From a virus: DNA of 28,504 nt. This document shows, piece after piece, positions 7,217 to 15,034 of this stretch. Every line of letters starts with the position of its first letter. The stretch's first letter is position 1. The notes beneath the pieces are model-generated. The model worked only from the letters and a program-made list of their open reading frames with translations, was not told the origin of the DNA and made no database searches. The position numbers and the translations under genes were made by a program. The stretch is from the IMG/VR virus record IMGVR_UViG_3300033143_000900, positions 1-28,504 of that record; one strand, written 5' to 3'.

Positions 7217-10117
7217 GTGAGTACGTTTTTCTACGATGAGCAACTTAGGCGTTATATATTACAGTTCTTGAGAATCTTTTCAGATTACTCAATTGAAATT
7301 CCGCCTGATGAAAATGGTACGCGAGTGCAGAAACGTGTGCCTATTCGTTATGGAGACATGCAGAGACAAGTAGCGCAAATATTGAAAGAGAACTCAGAAA
7401 ATGTAACGCTATCTGCGCCAGCTATGAGCGGCTACATCACAGGCATTGATTTAGCGAGTGATCGTAGACAAGACCCAATGAATGTTAATCCTGTACGTGC
7501 AATGGAGAGAGTTTACGATAAAGAAACTGGACTTTATGAATCTGATCTAGGCAATCGTTATACCATTGAACGCTACATGCCTGTTCCATATAATCTTACA
7601 ATGAATTTAGATATTTGGACAACTAACACAACTGACAAGTTTCAGCTTTGGGAGCAGATAATGGTTGTTTTTCCTCCGTCAGTTCAAATACAAATAAATG
7701 ACAACCCACTCGATTGGAGCGCCATCACTGAGATCGAACTTATTGATATGAATTTTTCGAGCAGAGGGGTTCCTCAGGGTTCAGTCAGTGCAAATGATTT
7801 TTCTACATTTACGTTTAAAGTACCGATCTGGATAAATGCTCCATCTAAGGTTAAACGACAAACTATCATAGAACAGATCGTAACTTCTGTATATGATGTT
7901 GATATTAACAGCATAGATACTGACATTTTTGATCCGTTACATAGTGCATTTAGTGAACTTGACCAAACGATTGTCTCACCTGGCAATTATCGCATTGATG
8001 TTAGTGCTATTGATTCTACGACAAGTCGTATAGAATTATTAGATGAGTACGGAGCTAGCGATGCTACTCTATCTTGGCAGTCTTTGTTTGCTGCATACGG
8101 AGCGATTGATCCCGCAACTACTACATTAACATTAAAAAGCAACGATGATATTGAAACAACAAGCGGTGATGTTCTCGGTTCTTTAGAAGTTAGTCCCACA
8201 GAACAAAATATTGCAACATTTGTTGTAGATCAAGATACATTACCTAGCACTATCGGTAGCGGTGCCGTCACTGATATTATTAATCCGTCTGTTAGCTTCC
8301 CTGGAGGCACGTTGCCTATAGCAGCAACAGGACAGCGATACTTGTTATTGACAAATGAGCAAGACGGCGGAGGAGAATCATTGATAGCAAATGACGGCCA
8401 AGGGAATAATCCTTGGGGAAGTATTACTGCCTTTGAAAATGACATCATTGAGTACAATGGCACGAACTGGTTTGTTTCATTAGATGGTGCTACTGTATCT
8501 ACACCACAGTATGTCGTTAATATAGCTGATTCACAGCACTATAAATTTGATGATGACGAATGGATTTTTACTTATCTAGGAACATTCAATCCTGGCTTTT
8601 GGCGTGTGAACACTTCACCAGTCAGTATTGCTATTGATCCGCCGCAAATTGATGCGCCAACCGCAAGAACAAGTATAAGTGGATCAAGCATTTATGATGA
8701 ACAAATACGTAGATATATATTACAATTTTTGCGTATTTTTGCTGATCTTAAAATTGAAACTCCACCAGACGAAAATAATATACAAGCACAGAAACGTGTG
8801 CCTATTCGTTATGGGGATATGCAGAGGCAAGTAGCGCAAATATTGAAAGAGAACTCAGAAAATGTAACGCTATCTGCGCCAGCTTTGAGCGGTTATATTA
8901 CAAGTATTGGTTTAGCAAGTGATCGTAGACAAGACCCAATGAATGTTAATCCTGTACGTGCTATCGAACGTACATATAATACGCAGACTGGATTGTACGA
9001 ACCAACTCAGGGCAATCGTTATACCATTGAACGTTACATGCCTGTTCCATACACACTAACAATGAATCTTGATTTATGGACAACTAATACAACTGACAAG
9101 TTTCAGCTTTGGGAGCAGATAATGGTTGTATTTAACTCATCTGTTCAACTACAAACAAATGATAATCCTTTAGATTGGGGATCAATTACAGAAATTGAGC
9201 TAGCAGACATGAATTGGTCGAGCCGCGGCGTGCCGCAAGGCTCAGTCAGTGCAAATGATTTTTCTACATTTACCTTCAAGGTGCCTATCTGGATAAGTCC
9301 GCCAGCAAAGGTTAAACAGCAGACTCTTATTGAGCAGATTGTAACTTCTATCTATGATGTTGATATTAGCAGCATAGACACTGATATTTTTAATCCTATT
9401 CATAGTGCATTTAATTCTCTCGAACAAGTTATAGTATCTCCTGGCAATTATCGCATTGATGCTAGTGCTATTGATTCTACGATAAGCCGTATAGAATTAT
9501 TAGATGAATATGGAAACAGCAATTCACAATTAAGTTGGGGGTCATTGTTTGCTGCATATAGTACTATTGATCCAATCACAACTACTCTTATATTAAAGAG
9601 CGGCGACAACATAGAAGAAACAGCAGGCGATATACTAGGCACGTTAGAGATTAGCAATACAGAACAAAATATTGCAACGTTTGTGATAGATGCAGATACG
9701 TTGCCTACGACAATTGGTAGTGGTCCTGTAACGGATCTTATTAATCCATCTGTTAGCTTTCCTGGAGGATTGCTGCCTGCAGCGACAACTGGGCAGAGAT
9801 ACTTATTGCTAACAAACGAACAAGATGGCGGTAATGAATCATTAATAGCGGATGACGGACATGGCAATAATCCATGGGGAAATCTTACTGCTTTTGAAAA
9901 TGACATCATTGAATACGATGGCACGAATTGGGTTGTCTCGTTTGATGCGCTAACTGTTAGTGCGCCTCAATATGTTGTTAACGTATCTGATTTGCAGCAT
10001 TATAAGTTTGACGGTGACCAATGGATCTTTACTTATCTAGGAACATTCAATCCTGGCTTTTGGCGTGTAGCTCTAACATCTGAATTGCCGCCGATCCAAA
10101 TAGGAGAAATAACTTAA
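7217..10117 (+). CDS. 15: gp15-like tail-sheath terminator with internal tandem duplication (966 aa)
   Basis: Two copies of one unit lie in a single frame: residues 1 to about 487 and about 488-966. Each has a gp15-type half with FYDEQ.RRYILQFLRIF, KRVPIRYGDMQRQVAQILK, NRYTIERYMPVPY.LTMNLD, WTTNTTDKFQLWEQIMVVF, NDNPLDW and a SSRGVPQGS loop. Each then has a second, beta-rich half with TGQRYLLLTNEQDGG, NDIIEY.GTNW and a YLGTFNPGFWRV end. The first half matches the T4 gp15 family, which caps the tail tube and sheath and joins tail to head. Family members usually carry one such domain (T4 gp15 is about 270 aa). It starts at GTG 7217 after GAAGGA. No internal stop or strong internal start separates the copies. 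Confidence 0.8.
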   Translation: MSTFFYDEQLRRYILQFLRIFSDYSIEIPPDENGTRVQKRVPIRYGDMQRQVAQILKENSENVTLSAPAMSGYITGIDLASDRRQDPMNVNPVRAMERVYDKETGLYESDLGNRYTIERYMPVPYNLTMNLDIWTTNTTDKFQLWEQIMVVFPPSVQIQINDNPLDWSAITEIELIDMNFSSRGVPQGSVSANDFSTFTFKVPIWINAPSKVKRQTIIEQIVTSVYDVDINSIDTDIFDPLHSAFSELDQTIVSPGNYRIDVSAIDSTTSRIELLDEYGASDATLSWQSLFAAYGAIDPATTTLTLKSNDDIETTSGDVLGSLEVSPTEQNIATFVVDQDTLPSTIGSGAVTDIINPSVSFPGGTLPIAATGQRYLLLTNEQDGGGESLIANDGQGNNPWGSITAFENDIIEYNGTNWFVSLDGATVSTPQYVVNIADSQHYKFDDDEWIFTYLGTFNPGFWRVNTSPVSIAIDPPQIDAPTARTSISGSSIYDEQIRRYILQFLRIFADLKIETPPDENNIQAQKRVPIRYGDMQRQVAQILKENSENVTLSAPALSGYITSIGLASDRRQDPMNVNPVRAIERTYNTQTGLYEPTQGNRYTIERYMPVPYTLTMNLDLWTTNTTDKFQLWEQIMVVFNSSVQLQTNDNPLDWGSITEIELADMNWSSRGVPQGSVSANDFSTFTFKVPIWISPPAKVKQQTLIEQIVTSIYDVDISSIDTDIFNPIHSAFNSLEQVIVSPGNYRIDASAIDSTISRIELLDEYGNSNSQLSWGSLFAAYSTIDPITTTLILKSGDNIEETAGDILGTLEISNTEQNIATFVIDADTLPTTIGSGPVTDLINPSVSFPGGLLPAATTGQRYLLLTNEQDGGNESLIADDGHGNNPWGNLTAFENDIIEYDGTNWVVSFDALTVSAPQYVVNVSDLQHYKFDGDQWIFTYLGTFNPGFWRVALTSELPPIQIGEIT
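7328..8630. repeat. gp15 duplication, copy 1
   Basis: This segment aligns with DNA 1461 bp (487 codons) downstream. The best-conserved stretch (7328 onward, against 8789 onward) is almost identical for about 100 bp. Other parts have diverged to moderate identity, so the duplication is not recent but may still be subject to conversion. Confidence 0.85.
8789..10091. repeat. gp15 duplication, copy 2
   Basis: This is the second unit of the in-frame duplication at a 1461-bp offset from copy 1. The last codons of both units encode YLGTFNPGFWRV. Confidence 0.85.
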
Positions 10118-10118
10118 T

Positions 10119-10454
10119 ATGGATTTTCAAATAAATTTACCGATTTCGCCTATTAACTTTTCTGCATTCTTTAAGAGCAAGTCTAGTTCACTATCTTATG
10201 CAATCGACGGCACGCCGCCTCCTGGACTAACTTTGAATCCTGTTACGGGTTTGATGAACGGCGTACCTGTAACAATTGGGGTGTTTAGTGATATTCGTAT
10301 TCTTGCTACAGACGTACGGCAAAAATATGTCTTATCAAATACATTTACTATGAGTGTATTTGCAATTGATACGAGAGTCATTACAATCACAGTAGATAAT
10401 GATGTATTTCAGGTACAAGATGTATTTGAAATTAAGATTAAATCTTATAACTAA
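10119..10454 (+). CDS. Small Ig-like (He_PIG-type) virion protein (111 aa)
   Basis: The central stretch SYAIDGTPPPGLTLNPVTG followed by a GVP turn and a VTIG.F.DIRILATD strand matches the putative-Ig (He_PIG) pattern common in phage adhesins. The protein is beta-rich throughout, with no signal peptide or membrane segment. It starts at ATG 1 base after the stop of the gp15-like gene, with TAGGAGA about 12 bases upstream. Its last 4 bases overlap the end of the convergent repeat-protein gene, whose own C-terminus also carries a He_PIG-like motif. A fibre or adhesion accessory role is inferred. Confidence 0.65.
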   Translation: MDFQINLPISPINFSAFFKSKSSSLSYAIDGTPPPGLTLNPVTGLMNGVPVTIGVFSDIRILATDVRQKYVLSNTFTMSVFAIDTRVITITVDNDVFQVQDVFEIKIKSYN

Positions 10455-12682
10455 AGTACTGTACCGCTTATCACCCCTGTATTTACATTAATTCTTAGTC
10501 CGTCTGGCAAATTCAAACTGCTATAGAGTAATTTTTGATTGGTTCGATCCTGAAAAAATACTGATACATCTATATTAACTATTTCGCCTGACTCAAAAAC
10601 AAAATTAGGAATTTCAGATAACAAAATTGGTTCAAATACTAGACTACCACTTTGGGGCTGTAACGGTATTTCTAGAGTTTTGTTAAACTGTCCGCTTGAG
10701 TGTACAATTTGAAAGAAACTAGCAATAGCATAGCTTGTCTGAGAAGCTGCTAGGGACTTAGTGAACGTGCCGATGCCATTTGTAGTAGGTAGTATGAAAC
10801 CACTTGAAACTTGTGTTGGAGTTGCTAATGTCTTAGTGAAGACACCTGTGCCAGTTATAACTGATGAGCCAGTAGCAGATTGAGTTGGAGTAGCTAGTGT
10901 CTTAGTGAATACTCCTACACCATCAACAAATATTGATGCGCCAGAGCTAACTTGTGTAGGTGTAGCTAGTGTCTTAGTAAAGACACCTGTACCTCTTGCT
11001 CCAACGAAACCAATACTAATTTGTGTTGGGGTTGCTAAGTCTTTAGTAAATACACCTGTGCCTATAGCTCCTGCTTTACCAGCAGCAGATTGAGTTGGGT
11101 TTGCTAAGTCTTTAGTAAATACACCTGTACCTACAACACCTACGAAACCAGAGCTAACTTGTGTTGGGGTTGCTAAGTCTTTAGTAAATACACCTGTACC
11201 TACAACACCTACGAAACCAGAGCTAACTTGTGTCGGCGTTGCTAGTGTCTTAGTGAATACTCCTACACCATCAGTGATAATAGCTGCACCAGAGCTAACT
11301 TGAGTAGGGGTTGCTAAGTCTTTAGTAAAGACACCTGTACCAATTGCTCCAGCTTTACCAGAACTAACTTGTGTTGGAGTTGCTAATGTCTTAGTGAAGA
11401 CACCTGTGCCAGTTATAACTGATGAGCCAGTAGCAGATTGTGTAGGTGTAGCAAGTGTCTTAGTAAAGACACCTACCCCATCTACGAATATTGATTCACC
11501 AGAGCTAACTTGTGTAGGAGTAGCTAGTGTCTTAGTGAATACGCCTACACCGTCAATTAAGAATGAGTCGCCAGAGCTAACTTGCGTAGGAGTGGCAAGC
11601 GTCTTAGTGAATACGCCGACGCCAATAACAGCAGAGGTACCAGTGCTGACTTGTGTTGGAGTTGCTAATGTCTTAGTAAATACACCTACGCCAATAGCAC
11701 CAGCCGTACCTGTTGCGATTTGAGTTGGGGTTGCTAGTGTTACATCAAATGCACCTGTGCCAAGTGCTCCGACATAACCATCAGAGGATTGAGTCGGAGT
11801 AGCAAGGTCTTTTGTAAATACACCAGTACCAATAGCACCAGCCGTACCACTTGAAACTTGTGTTGGGGTTGCTAATGTTTTAGTGAATACGCCTACACCA
11901 ATTGCACCAGCTTTACCAGTTGCAACTTGTGTCGCTGTTAAGTCTTTAGTAAATACACCAGTGCCAGTGACGCCAACTATGCCAGAACTGACTTGTGTTG
12001 GGGTTGCTAGTGTTACATCAAATGCACCTGTGCCATCAACAAATATTGATGCGCCAGAGCTAACTTGTGTAGGTGTAGCAAGTGTCTTAGTAAATACACC
12101 TGTTCCATCAATGAGGAAGGCTTCGCCTGAACTAACTTGAGTTGGAGTAGCAAGCGTCTTAGTAAATACACCTACACCAATTGCACCTGCCGTACCAGTG
12201 CTGACTTGTGTTGGAGTAGCAAGCGTCTTAGTGAATACACCCACACCAATAGCACCAGCCGTACCACTTGAAACTTGTGTTGGGGTTGCTAACGTCTTAG
12301 TAAATACACCTACACCAATTGCACCTGCCGTACCAGTGCTGACTTGTGTAGGAGTGGCAAGAGTCTTAGTGAATACGCCAACGCCAATAGCTCCAGCCGT
12401 ACCTGTTGCGATTTGAGTTGGGGTTGCTAATGTCTTAGTGAATACACCTACACCAATAGCACCAGCTTTACCAGTTGCGGATTGTGTTGGTGTTGCTAAT
12501 GTCTTAGTAAATACGCCGACACCAATGGCGCCTGCTGTACCTGTGCTGACTTGTGTTGGGGTAGCTAAGTCTTTAGTAAATACACCAGTACCGTCTGCGG
12601 TTTGCTTAGGGAATAGACGTAAGCTTCTACGACGTAGAATTCGTTCTAAATAACGAGTTTTTCTAAAGATGCCTCTGGACAT
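10451..12682 (-). CDS. Fibre-like protein with about 27 tandem 23-aa repeats (743 aa)
   Basis: A short basic N-terminus (RKTRYLERILRRRSLRLFPK, residues 7-26) is followed from about residue 30 to 650 by about 27 copies of GVFTKTLATPTQVSSG plus a variable 7-residue linker (TAGAIGV, SIFVDGT, SVITGT and others). One copy is shortened (DLTATQ). The last 90 residues end in PDGLRINVNTGVISGTV, a He_PIG-like motif that stops early. The regular 23-residue period suggests a beta-helix or stacked beta-hairpin fibre; function is unknown. Start ATG at 12680-12682 follows GGGAGATAGGA. No canonical late promoter lies directly upstream, so it may be read through from 13300. Confidence 0.75.
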   Translation of the reverse strand: MSRGIFRKTRYLERILRRRSLRLFPKQTADGTGVFTKDLATPTQVSTGTAGAIGVGVFTKTLATPTQSATGKAGAIGVGVFTKTLATPTQIATGTAGAIGVGVFTKTLATPTQVSTGTAGAIGVGVFTKTLATPTQVSSGTAGAIGVGVFTKTLATPTQVSTGTAGAIGVGVFTKTLATPTQVSSGEAFLIDGTGVFTKTLATPTQVSSGASIFVDGTGAFDVTLATPTQVSSGIVGVTGTGVFTKDLTATQVATGKAGAIGVGVFTKTLATPTQVSSGTAGAIGTGVFTKDLATPTQSSDGYVGALGTGAFDVTLATPTQIATGTAGAIGVGVFTKTLATPTQVSTGTSAVIGVGVFTKTLATPTQVSSGDSFLIDGVGVFTKTLATPTQVSSGESIFVDGVGVFTKTLATPTQSATGSSVITGTGVFTKTLATPTQVSSGKAGAIGTGVFTKDLATPTQVSSGAAIITDGVGVFTKTLATPTQVSSGFVGVVGTGVFTKDLATPTQVSSGFVGVVGTGVFTKDLANPTQSAAGKAGAIGTGVFTKDLATPTQISIGFVGARGTGVFTKTLATPTQVSSGASIFVDGVGVFTKTLATPTQSATGSSVITGTGVFTKTLATPTQVSSGFILPTTNGIGTFTKSLAASQTSYAIASFFQIVHSSGQFNKTLEIPLQPQSGSLVFEPILLSEIPNFVFESGEIVNIDVSVFFQDRTNQKLLYSSLNLPDGLRINVNTGVISGTVL
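10742..12594. repeat. Minisatellite: about 27 units of 69 bp
   Basis: The units are in frame and encode the 23-residue repeat. Near-identical neighbours alternate with more diverged units, and pairs of units recur as blocks: the TPTQSATGSSVITG and SSGASIFVDG units each appear at two distant places. This is the signature of unequal crossing-over or slippage. Confidence 0.92.
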
Positions 12683-12747
12683 GTGGGGTCCTATCTCCCT
12701 GAACTAATATCTTAGCCAGAAGCTTTTGACATTATTTTAATTTATTA

Positions 12748-13155
12748 TTATACGAATGCTACTGTAAATGTCATAGACGAAATACTTACTACAGCACCTG
12801 CGCCAATTACGACGCCGCCGCCTGGAGTACCATCATCAATGTTAAGATCAGCGCCTGATTCTGCAACTGTTCCGTTCCAGATTTCTGTTGCTGCGCCATC
12901 ACGCACTTCAAATTTTGTTACTGCTGAAGCATTGCCTGTGGCAGATGAATCATTCGTAATTGCTGATGCTGTTGCAACGCCTGCTGCTGAGGCTCCAAAC
13001 GCTGTAGCAGAAAATGTACATGTAGCAACTTCGACATCGCCAGCCGTTTGCATTATAATTGAACCAGCACCACCGACATCAACTAAATCAACGATTGCGT
13101 CACATGCGGCATTGATTGCTGCGGTGTCAGTCGCCGCTATTAGTGTTATTGCCAT
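12748..13155 (-). CDS. Small alanine/glycine-rich structural protein (135 aa)
   Basis: The protein is low in charge and rich in Ala, Thr, Ser and Gly, with alternating hydrophobic residues. A central segment (KFEVRDGAATEIWNGTVAES) and a strand-like end (GAVVSISSMTFTVAF) suggest an all-beta fibre or decoration fold. The ATG at 13153-13155 follows AGGAGA by about 8 bases and lies inside the 3' end of the 51-aa gene, so the two are probably translationally coupled. Function not recognised. Confidence 0.65.
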   Translation of the reverse strand: MAITLIAATDTAAINAACDAIVDLVDVGGAGSIIMQTAGDVEVATCTFSATAFGASAAGVATASAITNDSSATGNASAVTKFEVRDGAATEIWNGTVAESGADLNIDDGTPGGGVVIGAGAVVSISSMTFTVAFV

Positions 13156-13282
13156 CTTCTTTCTTCTCCTGTTTCAACGGAAAGTCGTCCGTTGTAATTG
13201 TAATTTCTTTTACAGTGCCATCTGGATACGTAATTGTTCCTTCAGCCACCATTTGTACTTTCATTTCGCCTTTGTTATCCAT
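13127..13282 (-). CDS. Small protein of 51 aa
   Basis: ATG at 13280-13282 is preceded by AAGGAA at a good distance, and the late promoter GATAAATAC is at 13300-13308. The product has a VQMVAEGTITYPDGTVKEI beta-type segment and a charged tail with KQEKKEDGNN. Its TGA (13127-13129) lies 29 bases inside the next gene. Codons read cleanly and every expression signal is in place, so I call it real. It may be a small partner or chaperone of the 135-aa protein; that is inference from the overlap only. Confidence 0.7.
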   Translation of the reverse strand: MDNKGEMKVQMVAEGTITYPDGTVKEITITTDDFPLKQEKKEDGNNTNSGD

Positions 13283-13299
13283 TGTGTTTCCTTGTGTAT

Positions 13300-13308
13300 G
13301 TATTTATC
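13300..13308 (-). promoter_or_regulatory. Late promoter (GATAAATAC)
   Basis: It gives a predicted +1 at A13295 and a 12-base leader with AAGGAA before the ATG at 13282. It serves the 51-aa gene, the 135-aa gene and probably the 23-aa-repeat gene. Confidence 0.8.
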
Positions 13309-13312
13309 ACTA

Positions 13313-13765
13313 TCAGCCGATTTCTTCAAATACGACTTCGTATACTAGTGTTGCTGATGTGATTGCAGCAGTTACGTTCAATGCAAAGAATCCTGCTCCA
13401 GGCACGATTGGTCGTTCTTCGGGTAAAAATACTTTATGGTATCCTGCTAAGACTGAAGCGCCTTCGCGACCAAGTATAACAGCACCTGTGGTTATATCTA
13501 CTGTGTGATTATCTTCTGCTGTGCCGCCAAAAACTGAATCACCTGGATCAAGTGCTTCAATATTTGCTGTAATGCTTGTGCCTGTGCCCGATGCCGTGTA
13601 TGTACCATAAGTTATTAATGTACTATCATCAACTTCAGTTGTTGATTGTGTCACACTCATTCTATGCACAGCGATAACCGTATTCGTTAGTGCGCCGATT
13701 TCAAATATCGTTTTAGGCCCTGTGAAGGCTGCAATTGTATTTGATAAAATATACATTCTGCCCAT
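13313..13765 (-). CDS. Putative virion structural protein (150 aa)
   Basis: The sequence alternates hydrophobic and polar residues (KTIFEIGALTNTVIAVHRMS, ITYGTYTASGTGTSITAN) and ends in a strand-rich segment (FALNVTAAITSATLVYEVVF), as expected for a beta-sandwich virion protein. A RPIVPGAGFFAL motif lies near residue 118. ATG at 13763-13765 follows AGGAGC, 24 bases from its own late promoter. No specific family recognised. Confidence 0.65.
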   Translation of the reverse strand: MGRMYILSNTIAAFTGPKTIFEIGALTNTVIAVHRMSVTQSTTEVDDSTLITYGTYTASGTGTSITANIEALDPGDSVFGGTAEDNHTVDITTGAVILGREGASVLAGYHKVFLPEERPIVPGAGFFALNVTAAITSATLVYEVVFEEIG

Positions 13766-13788
13766 AATTTGTTTGCTCCTGTTATACT

Positions 13789-13797
13789 GTATTTATC
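13789..13797 (-). promoter_or_regulatory. Late promoter (GATAAATAC)
   Basis: It is followed by AGTATAACAGGAGC and the ATG at 13765, a short leader with a ribosome binding site. The box overlaps the downstream edge of the preceding 242-aa gene, whose stop is at 13799. Confidence 0.8.
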
Positions 13798-13798
13798 T

Positions 13799-14527
13799 TT
13801 ATCGTGTAATTATTGTTCTAATTGCTCTACGTTGTTCATTAACTGAGTGGTACGGAAATGGATCTCTAAAAACCTCAATCTCTAGGTAATGCCCAGAGTT
13901 TTCATCCGATACGTTCCATGACCCTGTAAATGCACTTGGTGCGCTGTCTAGTAAATCTGTTACATATGCGGATATATCTGCGACAACACTGCCGCCACCA
14001 GATTCCCCGTCAAATATCTCAAAGAAACTATCTGAATTGCTAGAAGGTGTACCATCACCACCCTTGAATCCCGCTGCCGTATATAAGGCATTTCCCACTG
14101 TTCCAGCACTAGCAAATACTGTTGTACCCGTTGCTGCATCGTTTACATCTTCTTCTAGTAGAGAAATAGCATTAGCAACAGAAGATGTTTGTGTACCAAT
14201 ATAGTTGGTAGCCGTTGATATTGAATTATCGTTTGACGATACTGTGATTGTGACAGTACCGGCTCCAGACGTTGGACTGACAAGTGCCCAAGTCTCCATT
14301 GCCACGTCTTGCGCAGAACCACTGGATGTGGTTGCATCTACAAGGGTTAGGTTCTCACCGCCACCCAAAGACCATTGAGGGGTTCCACTAACAGTCTCAG
14401 CGGCTTCATAGAATACTGATACAACAAGTAGCGTAGTCCCACTATCGACTGTATGCGTAATGCTCGCATCAGTACCCGTAACGGTACGGGTTGTACTACT
14501 AAGTGTTGTACCCCGAGTAACAGCCAC
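13799..14527 (-). CDS. Putative tail/fibre structural protein (242 aa)
   Basis: A beta-sandwich-like protein: SGTTLLVVSVFYEAAETVSG, then PQWSLGGGENLTLVD, GAGTVTITVSSNDNSI and NVSDENSGHYLEIEVFRDP. The C-terminus is basic (NEQRRAIRTIITR). GTG at 14525-14527 is the start: AAGGAGG lies eight bases upstream and the overlapping stop of the 23-codon leader ORF forms TAGTG. Carbohydrate binding is possible given the fold-like pattern but not shown. Confidence 0.65.
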   Translation of the reverse strand: MAVTRGTTLSSTTRTVTGTDASITHTVDSGTTLLVVSVFYEAAETVSGTPQWSLGGGENLTLVDATTSSGSAQDVAMETWALVSPTSGAGTVTITVSSNDNSISTATNYIGTQTSSVANAISLLEEDVNDAATGTTVFASAGTVGNALYTAAGFKGGDGTPSSNSDSFFEIFDGESGGGSVVADISAYVTDLLDSAPSAFTGSWNVSDENSGHYLEIEVFRDPFPYHSVNEQRRAIRTIITR

Positions 14528-14598
14528 TACATCATCCTCCTTAACTTAATTATGCCCACATAAGTATCACCGTTATCATAGTAAATTTTCCATTTCAT
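14527..14598 (-). CDS. Leaderless 23-codon ORF coupled to the 242-aa gene
   Basis: ATG at 14596-14598 lies exactly five bases after the GATAAATA box, at the predicted transcription start. The peptide begins MKWKIYYDNGDTYVG and ends IIKLRRMM. Its TAG overlaps the GTG of the next gene (TAGTG), and its last codons contain the AAGGAGG site used by that gene. The W-x-IYYDNGDTY start resembles N-termini of longer marine phage tail ORFs, so it may be a shortened remnant now used as a leader peptide. Confidence 0.5.
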   Translation of the reverse strand: MKWKIYYDNGDTYVGIIKLRRMM

Positions 14599-14602
14599 AA
14601 CA

Positions 14603-14611
14603 GTATTTATC
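14603..14611 (-). promoter_or_regulatory. Late promoter (GATAAATAC)
   Basis: It is followed by TGTT and then the ATG of the 23-codon ORF, so +1 is predicted at A14598. It also drives the 242-aa gene and is back-to-back with the plus promoter at 14632. Confidence 0.8.
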
Positions 14612-14631
14612 ACATAACCAAATGGCACACA

Positions 14632-14640
14632 GATAAATAA
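14632..14640 (+). promoter_or_regulatory. Late promoter giving a leaderless Nudix mRNA
   Basis: GATAAATA (14632-14639) is followed by ACTGT and ATG 14645. No ribosome binding site lies between box and start codon. Confidence 0.7.
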
Positions 14641-14644
14641 CTGT

Positions 14645-15034
14645 ATGACTAATCAAAAAACAGCGGCAGGAGCACTATTCGTATCGTCTAAAACTAGACG
14701 AGTTTTGCTCAATCTTCGCGCACCCTACAAGACTCATAAGCATGAGTGGTCACTGTTCGGTGGCATGATAGATGGCGATGAAACTCCTAAGGAAGCACTT
14801 GATCGTGAGTGTCAGGAAGAGATGGGATTCATTCCTGACGTTACTAAGACGTATCCTATAGATATTTACGAGTCACGCGACAAGAATTTTCGCTACTATA
14901 CGTTTGTATGCATTGTTGAAGATGAATTCATACCTGTATTGAATGAAGAATCTACAGGTTATATGTGGATTGACTTGGGACAATGGCCGAATACCACCAT
15001 AATATCCAGTAGCTACAATTGTACTTCCACCTGA
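14645..15034 (+). CDS. Nudix hydrolase, 3' end replaced (129 aa)
   Basis: A perfect Nudix box lies at residues 40-62: G40, E46, R54-E55, E58-E59 and G61 in the G-x5-E-x7-REUxEExGU pattern. It predicts a Mg-dependent hydrolase of nucleoside diphosphate derivatives. Family-like sequence continues to YMWIDLGQWP (residues 106-115). Then the frame reads a non-family tail, NTTIISSSYNCTST, which is the antisense of the convergent tail gene. The normal C-terminus therefore seems lost at about 14990. The Nudix box is intact, so activity is possible if the fold tolerates the new tail. The start is ATG five bases after a GATAAATA box; there is no ribosome binding site. Confidence 0.8.
   Translation: MTNQKTAAGALFVSSKTRRVLLNLRAPYKTHKHEWSLFGGMIDGDETPKEALDRECQEEMGFIPDVTKTYPIDIYESRDKNFRYYTFVCIVEDEFIPVLNEESTGYMWIDLGQWPNTTIISSSYNCTST

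Noticed and set aside
10742-12594. CRISPR-like array from 69-bp regular repeats
   Set aside because: The repeats are in frame, encode a periodic protein, have no unique spacers and no cas genes nearby.
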